A stretch of 64,000 nt of DNA from Loxodes magnus (lineage: Eukaryota; Ciliophora; Karyorelictea; Loxodida; Loxodidae): assembly GCA_946699065.1 (NCBI GenBank), contig CAMPDV010001552.1, positions 1-64,000 of the forward strand. Direction: 5' to 3'. Position 1 is the stretch's first letter. The number at the start of each line of letters is the position of its first letter. Below the pieces are notes generated by a model. That model saw nothing but the letters and a program-made list of their open reading frames with translations, ran no database searches and had not been told where the DNA came from. Shown here in pieces: positions 38,101 through 52,240 of this stretch. The position numbers were made by a program, and so were the translations under genes.

Positions 38101-40088
38101 TGCTAGTCATCCTATAAATCAGGAGAAACACAGTCGAATTAGCTAAACAAAACACATGGATTATTTCTAGTAATCATTTATATTCAGTCTGTTTAAGTTA
38201 TTTCTTAATCGTATGTATAAAATAGTGGCTATAGTATTAAACCATTAAAATAAGGAGTTTAATTTCATTATATGAGGGATGTGTATTAAATTTGCTAAAT
38301 TGTTAGAGTTTAACTTAAATATTTAAGAACTGCTGGTTTTGTCTAATTAGTAATAAAAAATTAAACATTGCCTTTGGATTTTTAGAATGTAATTGCTAGA
38401 AAATATCAAAAGTTTCTATCAGTTTAAACATTAAACTATAAAACTTACTAATTATTTTCATATAAGATAATTGCTTGAACTTTTTTAGTTTAATCATACT
38501 CTATTGTTATCTAATAAATACTTGCTATTGTAACTAAGATTTATTCTTAATATCCTTATTATAAATTTTTAAGTCAGAAACTAATTGCTCATTAATTTGA
38601 GGAGTATAGCTAAGGATTGTATCCATAATTATCAAATGATTTATCTTATATTTCTGTAGGTACTATAGCTTTAAGAGGTTTATCAGATAATTCTATAAAC
38701 TTTAAGTTGATTTAGCAGTTTTAAACTTCTGGTGAACTACAACTAGTACAATTAGTTTCTAGCAAGCAAGGAGTTTGGAATTAAGAGATAGAAGTAAAAT
38801 TCTAATTACTTAGATAAGATTAAAAAAGATAAAATCGAGGTTATAAAATAAGCCCTTCAAAAGTATTTTAACTATTATTTCCTAATTATTAGAAAGAAGT
38901 GCCATTTATAGATTACTACTAAATTGGAAAAGTATAAAACTAATTGAATGAGTTTAATGAAGGAATAATAATATTTACTGATAAGTTATTACTACTAATA
39001 TTCATTGAAAGACCTATAAATATTCAATTGGAGCAATTCACATCTTATTATATGTTAAAAACTTCGAGAGCTTAATTGATATCATAATTAGGACTCATTA
39101 ATATTTTAAATTTATGCTATTAATTCTAAATTTAAGTAGCTTAATATCATAGACAATTGTATTCAATTTATCAAATTATTTAAGCATTTAACTTTAGACA
39201 ATCACTTTTGATCCAAGTAGAGAAACTAAAATAATTATTTGAATAATCTAAAATTTTATTTTTATTTTTATCACCTATCTTAATATAATTATTAATTTTT
39301 CCTATAATAGATAAATAAGGAATATTTCTATTTGCTAAACTATAAAATTAATAATCTTAGCAATCTGTTACTTCAGGTCCAATGCAATAACTTCCACAAT
39401 ATTATATGCAAGATATTTTCTATAAAGCTTGTGTAAAGAATTCGTCTATGCCATAAGAATTGTTAGTTCAAAATAGAGTCTATAATAGTTTTACTTAAAT
39501 AACACTATAATCATAAAATAAAATTTAAACATCTGCATTACTAGAGAAATATTTAAAGTAATATTAGTCAAATGTGCTTGAGTCATCACAAATTAAATCT
39601 AAGCCTTTGTCTTAAAAGTAAGTACTACAAAACTTAATTTTTCCTGTTAAATCTTATTATTATCAATATCTTATTCCTATAAACCTTCATTTGCTGCAAG
39701 ACTCTTGTAAAGTTAAATTTGCTTTACTAGTAGTTTATTAGCTATTAAGGGTAAAATCTACTAAAGTTTATATAACCAAACTATTATTCTAACTTTGAAA
39801 AACTTATACATTGAAATTATATTAGTTTTAGTTATTTAATTCGCTTATTTAAATAATGGTTATTAATTCCTCTGTTTAGCAAAAATGATAAATTCAGAAT
39901 GTTAACGAAACAGAAGATTAGCTTAGAGACAAGTCTATGCCATAATCTACTAATTATTTTTTGTCTAAAGTTTCAATTTATGTATAGTAATAAGGAGTGA
40001 GTTTAGCAAAGTTTGGAGACTGGGTTTATACCATTCTTAAAATAAGTAACCAGTTTAAAAGCAGGAAAAGCTTTCCTTTCATTTCCAT
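35151..40088 (-). CDS. receptor-like surface protein, copy 2 (1,645 aa)
   Basis: The frame runs from ATG 40088 to TGA 35151-35153 over 1,646 codons with no net frame change, which is strong support for the all-sense code. Order: signal peptide (MEMKGKLFLLLNWLLILRM), three LamG-like domains (opening strands FSFSTWIKSD, AISFWLKNL, YSISLWFLSL), a Cys-rich stalk of about a dozen CxxC repeats (for example CENCTKIIPFCDEC), and a multi-pass membrane domain. The ectodomain is almost identical to copy 3, but after the stalk it diverges: it lacks the acidic linker and carries a different membrane domain (for example TALYIVKEDVQ in place of the NVPKPLNLAAYYFQ region). If the TGA at 35151 is Trp, the frame would run on to 34973 and overlap the convergent gene, so I take the first TGA as the stop. 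Confidence 0.8.
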
Positions 40089-40142
40089 TTTATAAGTATA
40101 AGGAGTTTAAAGCTAATTAAAGAAATTAATTTAATTTAAATT

Positions 40143-43100
40143 ATGAATTGTTTAAATAAAGAATCTCCTTCTTATAGTTAGATAGTAGAAAGATATAATT
40201 AATCTAAGATATAAACTAATTAAGTAAGTCAAATTTCAAATAAAGCTACTAGCACTGTTTCGAATTTGAAAAGATCTTTTAGTTTACTTGAACTAGCAAT
40301 TTGTAATTGTTTAAATTAGTCTTCGATCAAGTAGAGAATAAAGGAAGCTACAAAAGCAGTTTGTTAAGATAAAGAAAAAAAAGTGTAGAGTTCTTCTAAT
40401 AGACTCATATATTTGGAAGCAAGTTAAAAAAAAGAAAAAATTTAGAGAAATTTGAAGATGAAGAAATGTACAAATACATAAGGTATTAAGTTTGAAGAAA
40501 GAACTTATGAAATGTAGCTTCAAGTTTTAAAATAGAAAAATGTTAAGTGAACTAAGTCTTGATTGAGTAAATGAGGCCAATTAACAGGATAGAACAAGAA
40601 GATAAAAAGAAAAAATTCGCTCAAACTTTTTATTTCATTACAGATGGATAAATAAGCAAAAAAGATTAAAGAGAAAGACAAATTAAGTTTAACTCAGTGT
40701 ATATTCCTTGCTAAATTGAAGGATCTAAAGAAAAGGTAAAATAAAGTTATAGTAGAACAAGAAGCTTCATTTAATTATTTAAAGAATATAAATTAGCAAG
40801 AAATAGAAGAACTCAAATCAAAATAAATAATAAAAACTATCATCATACGAAGATCCCAAGAGCATTCTCAATAAAAACTAGTTTTCTCATAAAGAAACTC
40901 ACAAATAAAAATAATTTCTAAAATTATAAAGATTCTTAAATAGCTTATTTTTAAGTTTTCTTTAAGGCTATAATTTAATTAATTATTAGCTGAGACACAT
41001 CTAAGTTTTTTAAGGATTTCTATAATTATTAAATTATTAATAAATATAAACTCAAACCAGAAGTTTATAAAGGTATAAAATAATTCTATTAGCTTTAATT
41101 ATTAGCTATGAAATTCCTATTTAATTTCTTAATAATAATCTTTAAGTAATTAGCAAGCATTAAAACCTATTTATACATAAATACACAGATAGAAGCAAAA
41201 TAAATAAGGTTGATATATCCTTATATTAATAAAAATTATAAGGAAGATATTTTGTCTTATAGCTATAAAGACTAGCTCTAATTAAATTTATAACTAGCAA
41301 ATTTAATATAGTTACAAGTTATTTATTGCAATAAAGCTAAATATTTTCATATCATTATAAAAGTCTATCTTTACTCTTTAATTTAAAATAGTAGCATTTA
41401 GTTAAGCTTATAAAAGTAAAGTCTAATTTTATTTCTAAGAAATTGTTATACCAAACAACTGAAAAGAGGGATCTAGTTAAATTTAATAAGACATCAAAAT
41501 ATTTTGAGACAAATGCTTACAAAATAATTTTAATAATAAAACGTATGTAAACGAGAATGCTTGGCGTAAAATATAGGGAAGATAGTCCTAACGATTTAAA
41601 CATTTAGATACATCCTTTAAGTTTATTTAATAACAAATATACATTTTATTGCTTTAAAAGTTAAAGAATTTAAATTTAGCAGCTAGCTGATAAAAGCTTG
41701 TTTGATAATAAAAAGTTAGATTTTTATTTTTTAGTTAAATTTGCTATTATTATCGAAATTAAATTTATGAAATGTTCGCTTTTTCTTCAGCATTACCTTT
41801 TTAAACTAGGTCTAAAGAACTTATCTTAAAATTCGTTTAAATTTATAAAAGGTAAAGAGTAGAATAGTTGAAATAAAAATAGATATAATTGTTAGTTATT
41901 TAATTATCAGAATAAGAAAATTAAAATTCATATTAAGCAGCTTATTTTCTTAAAATATAGTGCTCCTGATTTATTTGTTTATCAACTCTTAAATCCCAAT
42001 CAATTAGTTATAGCATTTATTATTAGATTATTAAAGTGTTATGTACTCTGGAATATTTATGATAATAAGAATAGCCTTATCTTTATATTAATTCTCTTAT
42101 CTTAAGTCCCTATTTTTATTTATTTATGAAATATTTAAATAAATAAGCTAAATTTAAAAATAATTGTATATGAAAGAATTAAAATACTAAATACTTTTGC
42201 TTTTATTAGGTTCTAGTTATAATAATTTGATAGCTATGCATCTTAGTATTTTCCTTATATATTATCTAAAATATTATAAAAATAATAAGTTTAGCTAATA
42301 AAATCAAAAGTTTAGTCTAAAGGAAATAGTAATTTATTCTTATTAGTTAGTATTATAAATGTATACATTTATTTTTATTAAGGTATGCAAATAAATATAA
42401 TTAGATTATCTTTTAACTTAACTGTAATAGAAATACTTGGATTATGCATTAAGATTTAAGCCATTTCCTTTTCGAAATATCTAATTCAGATTATAAGTTT
42501 GGCAACATCTCTCTAATAATTGCTTATTTAAAGTTAAAATAAGAAAAACCTTAGAATTTTTATATCAACTTAAAGAGCTTAAGAATATTTAAACTTTTAG
42601 AGTAAAAGCTTTCGATAAAAGAGAATAGTAAGCTAAACCTTATATAAATCAAATATCTTATGACTTTTAATGTATTTATGCACAAATTAGAAAATAAAGC
42701 TTAGTAATAAAAAATAATTTTAGTTAAAAACCTTATAAAACATAATTGATTAATGTTGCAATAGGAAGGATATTTTAAATAATAAAAATAAAGCAAGCAA
42801 TACGTGAGAGTTATAATCAATTACAAAAAAGAAATTAGACTCGCTAGATGCTGATTGAGACTAATTGAAAAATTAAATTAACAGTGTAAATCTATGCTAA
42901 GCAAAAACATTTATAAATCAAATAAATAAATAAATAAAAAATATCCTTGAAATAGATTAAGTAAAGAGATGCATATGCTAAGACGTAATAAGTTCCTTAT
43001 AAGTTTATTTTAATATTTAAGAAAATGAAAACCTAAAAAAGCTATAAATAATTCTAAATGATATTAAATTAAAATCGTTTGGATAAACCATATTTGATAT

Positions 43101-44973
43101 GTAGAAAATAGAATTATTAAGAAAATTTGGTTTCTTTTAAGCTATTAAATCACTTTCAAACTAGCGAGAAAGATAGTTTTCCTTAAAAGCATTAAAATCC
43201 TTAAAAATAAAATTATATCTTTTATTAGTTTAGATATGAAACTAGTGTGAAAGCTTGAAGCCTTATTGAGATGTATTTAATAATAATCTAGTTGTTTTAT
43301 TATACAGCAGCAAAAGTGGTTTGGAAGAAAAGAAGTTTAGTTTTTTAACTGTTAATTTGGAAAAAGATTGAAGTGAATATAATTGAATATTAAAGGGTCT
43401 AGTTAATATTTATCTAAATAAAGTAGAGCAGTGATAGATATTACATGAAGTCTTTTAAATAAAAGTAGTTGATAATGAATTTTACAATTATACTCTAAAT
43501 GTATAAGCATAATAAATACTGTTTAACTGGCTTTAGTTTGAAAATAAATGATAATAATTAATTTAATAGTTTAAATAATAAGCAAGCGATATATTAATGA
43601 AAGGCAATAATAATAGCTAAGAAATATTAAAAACTAGCTGTGAGATTTAAGTTAAATAATAGTAAATTATGACTGTTTTACTATAAATTAAAGATATAAA
43701 TCTCAATTCTTTAACTATTAATAAGTAAATCTTTTATAAGTTTAAATGAATCTAAATATACAATTCTATCTATATAATCTTATGCTTAATAATTATTACC
43801 ACTTAACTTTTAAAAAGGAAAGCATTGTATTTATTAGTCTCTTTAAGTGATTGTAAATGATAAGCAAAGGAAGGGATAACTTTGGAGAAGAATTCGATAA
43901 AGTTAGGATAATATTCAAAATCTGAGAATAGCAATAATAGAAGCGTATTATAGATGGAATAGTAAAGATCATAGTGCTTTAGTATATTTTGGCTATTTAA
44001 TTTAAAATGATTCTCATCTTAGGAAATTAAGATTTTGACTTATGTCTTAGTTCTTCATTAGTAATAAAATAAAAAGATACAACTGGGTAAATAATAAGCT
44101 GACTTTGTCTAGCATTTGCTTGTAATGATAATTATTTAGTAAGCAGCTCTTAGAATAATCGATATAAAGGGAGTCATACTATTAATACAAGCTTTATTAG
44201 GAAACCTGGGTAGGTTTTTTATAAGTATTTGTAGAAAGTGAAGCTTCAAGCAGATGGTAGAAATAATCTCTTTATATTCTTTTAATAAAACTAAAAGAAG
44301 CTAATTATTGTTAATTTTAGCCTTCTATCTTTTCATAATTACAACTAATAAATATAGCAAATTCAAAGACTTAAATAAATCTAAGTTAGAATAAAATAAA
44401 AAATTTCATAAATTTATGTTGAAAAGCATGAGAGCAATTTGACTAAATGGAGTTTTAGTTATTCTAACTACTTAAATTTAGAAGATTGGTAACTTAGCAA
44501 CACTAAGATTTAAGTTCTATACTTGATTGTTGCTAAATAAATTGATGAAGCATGATTTATTTCTCTTATGAGTTAGCGTTTTATTTATTTTACCCATATT
44601 TAGATTTATTCTTTATCTTCAATCTAGGACCTTTTCTAATAATTTTACAAGGATCTGCTTACATTGTTTTCGCTTTAATTTAGCTTAAGATGATAACTTC
44701 TTAGATAAAATAATTTCTCCTTAATAAGCTTAACTAAATATAGGCTTATATATTTAAGCATTAGGAATAAAATCACACTATCATTAATAATTCTTTTATA
44801 AAGTATACTAACTATACTTCATTACTAGCCTCTATACACTAAAGATTAAAAATTAGGTTTATTATTAAAGCTTACAGTTACTATTTACTAGTTAAGGAAT
44901 CTCTAATTTTATAGAATTCATAAGCTTTTAATTTAATGAAGTAGTCAAATTAAAAAGAAAAGGATAAAACTGA
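40143..44973 (+). CDS. large polytopic membrane protein, family X
   Basis: From ATG 40571 (MRPINRIEQEDKKKKFAQTF) the frame passes a 17-nt intron (40736-40752) and continues without a break to TGA 44971-44973, giving 1,461 aa. The same frame is also convincing upstream of 40571 (VENKGSYKSSLLRQRKKSVE), so the true start is earlier, near ATG 40143 if a short intron adjusts the frame. Membrane segments include SLIFILILLSQVPIFIYLW, LFLLVSIINVYIYFYQ, SIYIILCLIIITTQLL, QLLLILAFYLFIITT and FLLWVSVLFILPIFRFILYL. A long soluble region (about 42.6-43.7 kb) contains LDSLDADWDQLKNQINSVN. The layout loosely recalls ciliate TmcB-like polytopic proteins, but I see no diagnostic motif. Its 3' part has homologues at 49.5-51.1 kb and 0.7-1.9 kb. 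It is divergent from receptor copy 2. Confidence 0.7.
40736..40752 (+). other. 17-nt intron in gene X
   Basis: A GTAAA donor and a TATAG acceptor bound 17 nt. Removing it joins two coherent frames (GSKEK to QNKKLHL). Confidence 0.65.
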
Positions 44974-45383
44974 GTAAGTTTAATTGTTTTCATTAACCTT
45001 TATTTTTTCATCCCTAGTTCAATTATTAAATTAGCTTTGCATTAAATAGTCGAAATATTGCAAAGCTCTAGAGATTTTCTGAACTAAATTTTAATATTTT
45101 AGGATAAAATATTCCTATATAGTCATAAAGATCAAGCTAACTTAGACTAATAAAATAGTCTAAGCTAAGAGATATAACAATAAAATTTTAGACTATACTG
45201 ATAATATAAAAATAGCATTTATTAGTGATAAATAAGTCTAAAAGTCAGAATGGATTCTACTTGCTATTTCTTTATATAATGTAAAAGCTTTGCTTTTTTA
45301 ATTTCTCTTTATATCCTTAAGTGATAAATTAATAATTTTAAAATAATAGTTTATAACTATGATTCTTAAGAAAGAATGCTTGC

Positions 45384-46595
45384 TCAAATTTACATCAATT
45401 GGAGTTTATATTAAAATGCATTAATAGCCTCCCTAATATATCCTCTAACGTTATTCTTTAAAAACTAATCAATGCTGCAATAAATAACTTGCATTAGTTC
45501 ACTTTATTAGTGGCCAAATTATTATTAGTACTTTACATTATAAACCCTTTTTTTAAGTAGAAATAGACTTAAAAATCATGTAGTTATATAAAAAAGCGAA
45601 TTTAAGAACAGATCAAAGAGAAAAAGCATAAAAATAGTACCAAAAAAGTTTTTGCGTGCTAAGATTTATTTCTCCCCTGAGTCTTTCAATCTCATAGAGG
45701 AGATAAATTTTTTCCCTAATCAGATCAGAATGAGAATCTTCTAATACTTTAATTTAAATAATAAAATGATATAATGGTGTAGTATTTTCATTAATAGATT
45801 TGGCAGTATTAATTTTGCATAGAAGAATCTTCTTTAATTCTCCCAGTTTTAATACTCTAAGATCCTTCTTATTTAAATTTAGATTTTTTCTATTATTTCT
45901 TTGTTTACACCTTGCCAGCAACCAAATTCATCTAGACTGGTTTTTGAATATGTTTTCTAAGAGCATTATTCTTTTAAATACTAATTGAGCATAAATAAAA
46001 GGCTTTCTCCAAATGATTTCGCTTTGAAGTATTTAAAATTCAAGGAAGGATTTATGATATTAAATGAATCATTCTGTTTGGGGTAAAAAATTACCCTTTA
46101 TTTATTTCTTAAATTTCATTAGTTTTATAATCATTTTCTTCCTCATTTTATCTTAAATTTTTTTTAGCTTCAGTTTAATCTGTGCTATTTCTCTTTCTAT
46201 CCCTCAATAGATTTAAAAATAATCAAATTAGCTATCTCTTGAACTTATATACTTAGCTCAAAAACAGCGTTTATTTATTTTTAGTAAGTTGCTTAGTATC
46301 AGTTTCCTAAGCATCGTGATTACTTCTTAGCTTTTTAAACCTCCCTAAGATCCTTTAATATGATTACTTATTTGCTTGACACTAATATTAAGCAACTAAC
46401 GTTTGAATTATTTTTCTTTCTTAATTTGAATTAAAGATAAATTTACTTCTTTACTTAATCAGCAATGAAGTAAGTTGGTACATGAATATTAGTTTATTTT
46501 GTATTTTTCTTCTTATCTCTCCCATATCATTTCTCTTATATTTTAGAAAAAAGAATTTCGTTCTTAATCGTTTCAGTCACATTTTTTTATTTCAT
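45384..46595 (-). CDS. family Y protein, second copy (403 aa)
   Basis: An unbroken frame of 404 codons runs from ATG 46595 (MKQKNVTETIKNEILFSKIQ) to TGA 45384-45386, with several in-frame TGA codons read as Trp. A 21-nt GT...AG segment at 46074-46094 may be an intron; its removal keeps the frame, and a 20-nt intron sits at the equivalent place in the third Y copy. Conserved patches with that copy include ILILIWLGKKFISSMR against ILILVQLKEKFISSMK. The protein is basic, Lys/Gln-rich and mainly helical-looking, with a hydrophobic patch near LILPNLLMKILHHYIILLF. No known family is recognised. It is convergent with X (gap about 410 bp) and divergent from receptor copy 4 (57 bp). Confidence 0.7.
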
Positions 46596-46652
46596 TTAAC
46601 TTGAACTACAATGAGACTTTTAATTTAGCTTTCAATTCGTTAGGCTTATAAA
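46596..46652. promoter_or_regulatory. short divergent intergenic region, Y / receptor copy 4
   Basis: 57 bp between divergent starts. The phrase TTCGTTAGGCTTATAAAATG before the receptor ATG repeats the one at copies 1 and 3. Confidence 0.45.
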
Positions 46653-48560
46653 ATGAAATTGAAAATGAGAATTTTTATGCTTTTGGTCTGAATAAAAGTT
46701 TTTGGAATGGTTTAATCTTAAACCTCTGACTTTGTTGAATTCACTTCATCATATGAAGCATTTTTGAAACTTAATAAATGTAAACTTTAAATTACTATGG
46801 TATAGATTCGCCTAAAAGTTAATCTTTCTTTTTGTTAACATTCTGAAACTATTCACTTTTAATTTTTAGCTTTGTAACTATATCGAACACCTAAGATATG
46901 TAAATTTTTTTATTGTTCTCCATAATTTAGCACTTTAATAGTTAAACTAGCTTAAAAGTGGTAATGGTTCTATATAAAGTTTAATATATTTAAATGGTAT
47001 ATCTGATTCTTGAAATTTTGGCTTTTAAGAAATATAGGATTTAAAAGGCAATAGACTTAAATGTAAAGATAACTCACCTGATATTTAAAGGTAGCATTTT
47101 AAAGATAAATATAAAAATTAACTAATTTGCTTGTATTATCTCTAAGCTTTTAGTTTTATTAAAAGTTAAATTTAGCAAAAACAACTATAACTGATTATTT
47201 TAATTACCTCTATCTTTAGTCCATTTAAGTCAAATATTTAGTCTGTTTTTCATTAAGTTTATTATGCTTTAAGCATCAATTATATGAATTAGAAAGTTAG
47301 CTTCTGGTTATAATCAATCCAAATTTGATTGCTTTTTATGCTTTTATGATTATAAGTTTAGTAGTATTTCTTTAAGTTCCTTCTTTTATTTAAACTTTCA
47401 TGAATCTAATTTAAATTAAAGTTTATGGCAAAATTAAATTTATATTTTAGAGATAATTAAAGGGATTTTAGATAAAGAAGAGCTATTTATTGGATTTAAT
47501 ATTAAAGGCTATCGTTTTGTTCATATAAGAATAAGATCCCTAATAAGACCTTTTTAAAACAGCTGAGAAAGAATTAGCTAGATTTATAAAATGCTGTAAC
47601 TTAGTTAAGCTATTTCTATAAGCTTAATAACTAGATATTATTCAGAAAATTAAAATATCTAGAAATTCTGGAACCCCATAAAGTAAAAGTTAATAGATAT
47701 AAAAGAGCCATAAATAAAAAGAGAGAGTAACTTAACTATTAACTATATCTTTATTAATTAAATAAGCTATTCAAATAATAAACTTTAATTTAGGTTCTAT
47801 TGATACTGAGCAATTATCAATATCCTACTAAATTAAATTAAAATCCTTTCTGCTTTTAGTCATTCTTTTATATTTTAAATACATATATTTTAGATAAGAA
47901 ATAGCTCTACATAATTAGTTTAAAAGCATCATATGCAAAATATTAAACTTTTGAAGGATATTTTAAATTTATTATATTTAAATTAAAAAGCATATTCAGT
48001 TATTTATTCTCTCTTAAGAAAATTATTATATCTTTATACTTAAAAGCTAGTATAAAATTACCATATGATCTAAGCATCATTATAGCATTTAAATAAAAAT
48101 ATCAGGAAAGGAAATGAAAAAATAAGAATTTGGTATAGTGCTTGTTTCTGAGTAAAGTTGCTTTATAATGTTCCAAAGAAAAATTAATGAAAATACTTTT
48201 TTTAGCTGGATATATAAATAATAGTTATTAACCCTAACTCAAATATAAGATAAACAAATATGCTATAAAAACATTTGTAAATTACAATATTGGGCAATGA
48301 AAAAATTGAAGGATATGATGATTTACTTAAAAATACATTCACATCATAAAGACAAAAGCTATAATCATAACAAATAAGAATCCTTTTATTAATCAAATCA
48401 ATAATTAATAATTTCTAGTAATAAGCTTTGAGGAAGGATAATTAAAAGGGAATAAACTAAGCTTTTTTAATTTATATCAGCATTAAAAACTTAATTTTTG
48501 CATAAATAAATATCCAGAATAATTATGCCTTTAGACTTTTGCAAATATAAAAAATAATGA
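46653..48560 (+). pseudogene. degraded receptor-like gene, copy 4
   Basis: The start (MKLKMRIFMLLVWIKVFGMV, then QSQTSDFVEF) matches the signal peptide and first residues of copies 2 and 3 (for example ILRMVQTQSPNFVKL). Near 46.83 kb the frame shifts, after which NGISDSWNFGFQEIQDLKGN and KVSFWLQSIQ resemble a LamG domain. Further ectodomain-like phrases continue to about 48.5 kb in changing frames. No Cys-rich stalk and no membrane domain are visible, so the copy is truncated as well as broken. Confidence 0.5.
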
Positions 48561-49545
48561 TTCTTTGATAAAAATTAAATTTGATTCTAGTTTGAGACTC
48601 TTAGATTATAAAAGCTAAAATTAATATAAAATTACTAGTATGCTTATTATCTTTTATCTATTAATCATCGAATCTATATTCTTATATCTATTTATTTAAA
48701 ATTATTTTTTTCTAGTTTTTTATTTTTTCGTATATAAACTTTACTATTTATTAAAATTAACTAATTTAGGGAGGATTCATTTACTTTTATAACCAATAAA
48801 ATTAATTTTTAATTCAAATCTAAAAATTTTCAAGGACTTGAATATTTTATATACATTTAGTATTTGTTTTTATTGTTCATATATCTAATTTAATTTACCT
48901 AATATATCTTATTTCACTTTTTTAGTGTTTTAATCATTTTGAATATATCATTATTTTTATCATTTTTTTAGAAGCTTTAATTAATTAGAATTTATATCCT
49001 AAAACTTAACTTTAGGATTTAATTTATACCTTTGCTTAATTTAATTTCGCTTTTTTTATTAAATAAAAGGATTTTTATAAAGTTTGCATATGTTTGTTTA
49101 TCTATATTTTTTTTAAATATGATATAGACATTTAGAGCTTCTTGTTTTCTAGTAGATTAAAATTTATTTAATTCACCGACTTCAATTATCAAAAATTTTG
49201 CCGGAAATAGATAAGATTCAAATAATCACTATAAATAAGATTTTTGACTAAGAATAATAATAATTATACGAAAGATTCTAAGTTAAATCCTTTGCATGCT
49301 AAAAAAGCTTTAATCTTAAAAATGTATGATTTTATTAAATAGCACATTTGATTATTTTTTAGCCATAATCATAAAGAACTAGATTCTATAAAGTTTATAG
49401 GCTATCCTCTAATTTAAAATGCTCTTTATTTTAGAATCTTTTATTAAGCTAATTTTTTAAGGGAAAATTTAATTTTTATTAGTTAATAATTTTTTTAAAG
49501 GCACAAGGAAAGAGAAAAGCCTAAAGAAATTTAATTAAAATTTGT

Positions 49546-51126
49546 ATGTTAAATTCAATCCTAGAAAATCAATTAATGGAAGCATAAGCAGAACAAATAG
49601 AGATAAAATACCTTTTTAATTTTAAGAACTTTAGTCCAAAATAAAAATTATCTTTTTTGATTTAGTTACTAACTACGCATTAGAGTTTCTTAATAAGCAT
49701 GTAAATTAAGAACTAAATTAAAGAATAATTAATTTTAACTAAGTATTTAGATTTATAATTTTAAGCTATTTAATAGTTTTAGTACAATCAATAAACAACT
49801 AAGTCATTTACTTTTAATTTAGTTTTTTAGAAATACATTGTAGGTATACACTATTATTTATTAATGTTTATAGCAATCAATTTTAAATAAAATAGATATA
49901 AATCATTAAAAAAATTGCAATCAAAAGACATTTCGCTAATAAATTATTCTAACTTCTCATTAGTCAACTAATAAAATAAAAAGTTTTAAAAGAGTTAAAG
50001 ACAATAAGCTTTATAAAATCATTCCTTAGAGTTCTTTTTAATAAACATTTAGGAGAAAATTAAAAATTTATCTTTTTTATTTGTATAATTACCTTATTTC
50101 AGAAAGAATGATAATTTAAACTTGCTAAATCTTTTATAATTTTCTTTGTATTATTCATTGCATAATCAATTTATTAGAAGCATTTTAACTTTTTCTTTTA
50201 ATATATACTTAATTAGACTTGTCTCTTCTAAGTTTTTCTTTTACTTTTTCAATTTTTTGTTATAATTTTAAAGGAATTTGTTATCTAATTTTCTATTTTT
50301 CATATACTTTAAGATTATCTTTTCTTGTAGCCTAATAAATATGACTTTATTAACTTTTTTAAGCAAACTTCATAGCATAAAAGATTTATTTATCTAGAAA
50401 ATAATTTTTTTTTAAGAGTATCAAAGATAAATCATTTCATTATTACTAAAAATCAAAAATAAATCTAACTAAGAAGCAATTCTAGCCTTTCTATATTTGC
50501 ATAGACCATTATAAATCTTTTTAGACTAATAATTTATTCTTTTAAGTTTATAAGGATAACAAATAGTAAATGAAAAGCAAGAATAATTATTTATATTTGG
50601 AACCTAAATAAAAGCCTTAGAAATATAAATCATATAAGCTCATTGCTTTTACCTTTATTTTTCTTGTTAAACTCAATTTTATAAACAAATGCGGCATCAA
50701 AAAATCTGAATAGATCTCAACTTTCAAATTTTCTGGATTAAATTAAGTTCTTTAATTTAAAAATTTCCCTTTTAAATAATAATGATAAAGCTGTTCATAA
50801 GGTGTAAATTAAATTTAGCTATGAACTGCTTAATTTCTTAAAAATTAAATAATAAGAGAAAACTAATAATAAGCATTTCATTAATTAAGAATAAACAAAA
50901 AGCGAAATTAATATCTACTTATAACAAATTATTATATGTGGCTGCTCTATTAATCTTTTATTAATAAATAAGTGACTCAGAAACAAATTGTAAATTAATA
51001 ATTCTAAGGCAAGCAGTTTCCTATAGATTACTATTAAATTTAGAAATTATTGCAAATTTTTTAGAACTTAAGCAAGTATGCCTTGCAGCTTTTTCTTTAA
51101 TGAGATAAAATAAAATGCTGGCATGA
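49546..51126 (+). CDS. family X-like membrane protein, short copy (526 aa)
   Basis: One frame of 527 codons from ATG 49546 (MLNSILENQLMEAQAEQIEI) to TGA 51124-51126 without a break. The C-terminus (LEIIANFLELKQVCLAAFSL, then MRQNK) aligns with the end of gene X (GISNFIEFISFQFNEVV, then KLKRKGQN). Hydrophobic parts include IVGIHYYLLMFIAINF and FFFYFFNFLLQF. It therefore corresponds to the last third of X. It may be a shorter family member or lack an unrecognised 5' part. It is convergent with the third Y gene, as X is with the second. Confidence 0.65.
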
Positions 51127-52171
51127 TAGATTTGCTTTAATTTTATTTTACACCGTGGCTAAATAATTATTGTTTTATTGCCTTAGAATTTTTGTTTCTT
51201 CTTAGTAGGAATTTTATATAAGGATGAGAAATGGAAAAAAGCTAAATATTAAATAAAATGAGCCATAAAAATAAAAAAAGAGCTAGGAAGGACTGTTGCT
51301 TAAAGATTTATTCTATTAATTTGCAATTTTTTCATGGAAGAGATAAATTTTTCTTTCAATTAGACCAGAATAAGAATATTTCGCTCTTTTATTTTTAAAA
51401 TAATGCAATTATTATTACAAAATAGACCAAAATAGATTTATCACTATTTGGTTTATGTGCATAATTTCCATATTTCTTTTTATTGATCTTGATTCTTTTC
51501 ATACTTGAATACAAATTTTAGCGTAATAACTACGTCTGCATTAAATGAAAAAAATAACTAGCAAAATTTAGTTAAAGAAATTTGTGTTGTTGAGCTCAAA
51601 TATTAATTTTCTTAATTTAAGGGGAAATATTTATAAAACTCTAATTGAGTTTGGAAACACTTAAAATTAAAATAAATACCAAATTTTTTTAAATGAAATA
51701 TCCAAACTTCGAGAGACTCGTTAATTACGCTCTGCATAATTTCTTTAAACATCGCAATTTTTTTAATTTACACTTCTTATCTTTTTTTCCCTTCTTTGCT
51801 TCAACAAAACTTAAGTTTATTATCTTTCTATCATATATATTTGCATTGATAATTTTTATAAAACTTTCTTCTTATTCTTAACAAATAAAAATCTTTGCTA
51901 TAATTTTTCTATCCAGTAGCCTTGCTCTTAATTTCTAATTTATCTTAATTATATTTTAGATTTTAGACTCTCTCCTAAAATTTAGTTTATAAATATTTAA
52001 GACATTTTAAAGCTATTTATCTTTATTTTTTAATTTCCAGTGTTAAGCTTAATTAATTAAAATAACTTTAACACTTTTTACTATCTAAATGTATTATAAT
52101 ATTAAGCTTTTCACGTAGCTAGCTTTTATTTCTCATAAGAGGATTCATTCCTTTCTCAAGCTTAACCACAT
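51127..52171 (-). CDS. family Y protein, third copy (3' end uncertain)
   Basis: ATG 52171 opens the frame (MWLSLRKEWILLWEIKASYV), 69 bp from the divergent receptor copy 3. A 20-nt intron at 51660-51679 (GTATT donor, TTAAG acceptor) joins SKFGYFIQKNL to CFQTQLEFYKYFPLN. Downstream, ILILVQLKEKFISSMKKLQ matches the second Y copy. No TGA follows in this frame before the convergent X-like gene, so the 3' end is placed arbitrarily at that gene's stop; a TAA or TAG stop, or a missed intron, is possible. Confidence 0.55.
51660..51679 (-). other. 20-nt intron in third Y gene
   Basis: A GTATT...TTAAG segment on minus. Its removal restores the frame that is conserved with the Y copy at 45.4-46.6 kb. 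Confidence 0.6.
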
Positions 52172-52240
52172 TTTTAATTTTAAATTAATTTAAATTAAAT
52201 TAATTTCTTTAATTAGCTTTTAACTCCTTAGACTTATAAA
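52172..52240. promoter_or_regulatory. short divergent intergenic region, Y / receptor copy 3
   Basis: 69 bp between divergent starts. AACTCCTTAGACTTATAAAA precedes the receptor ATG, almost as in copy 2. Confidence 0.45.
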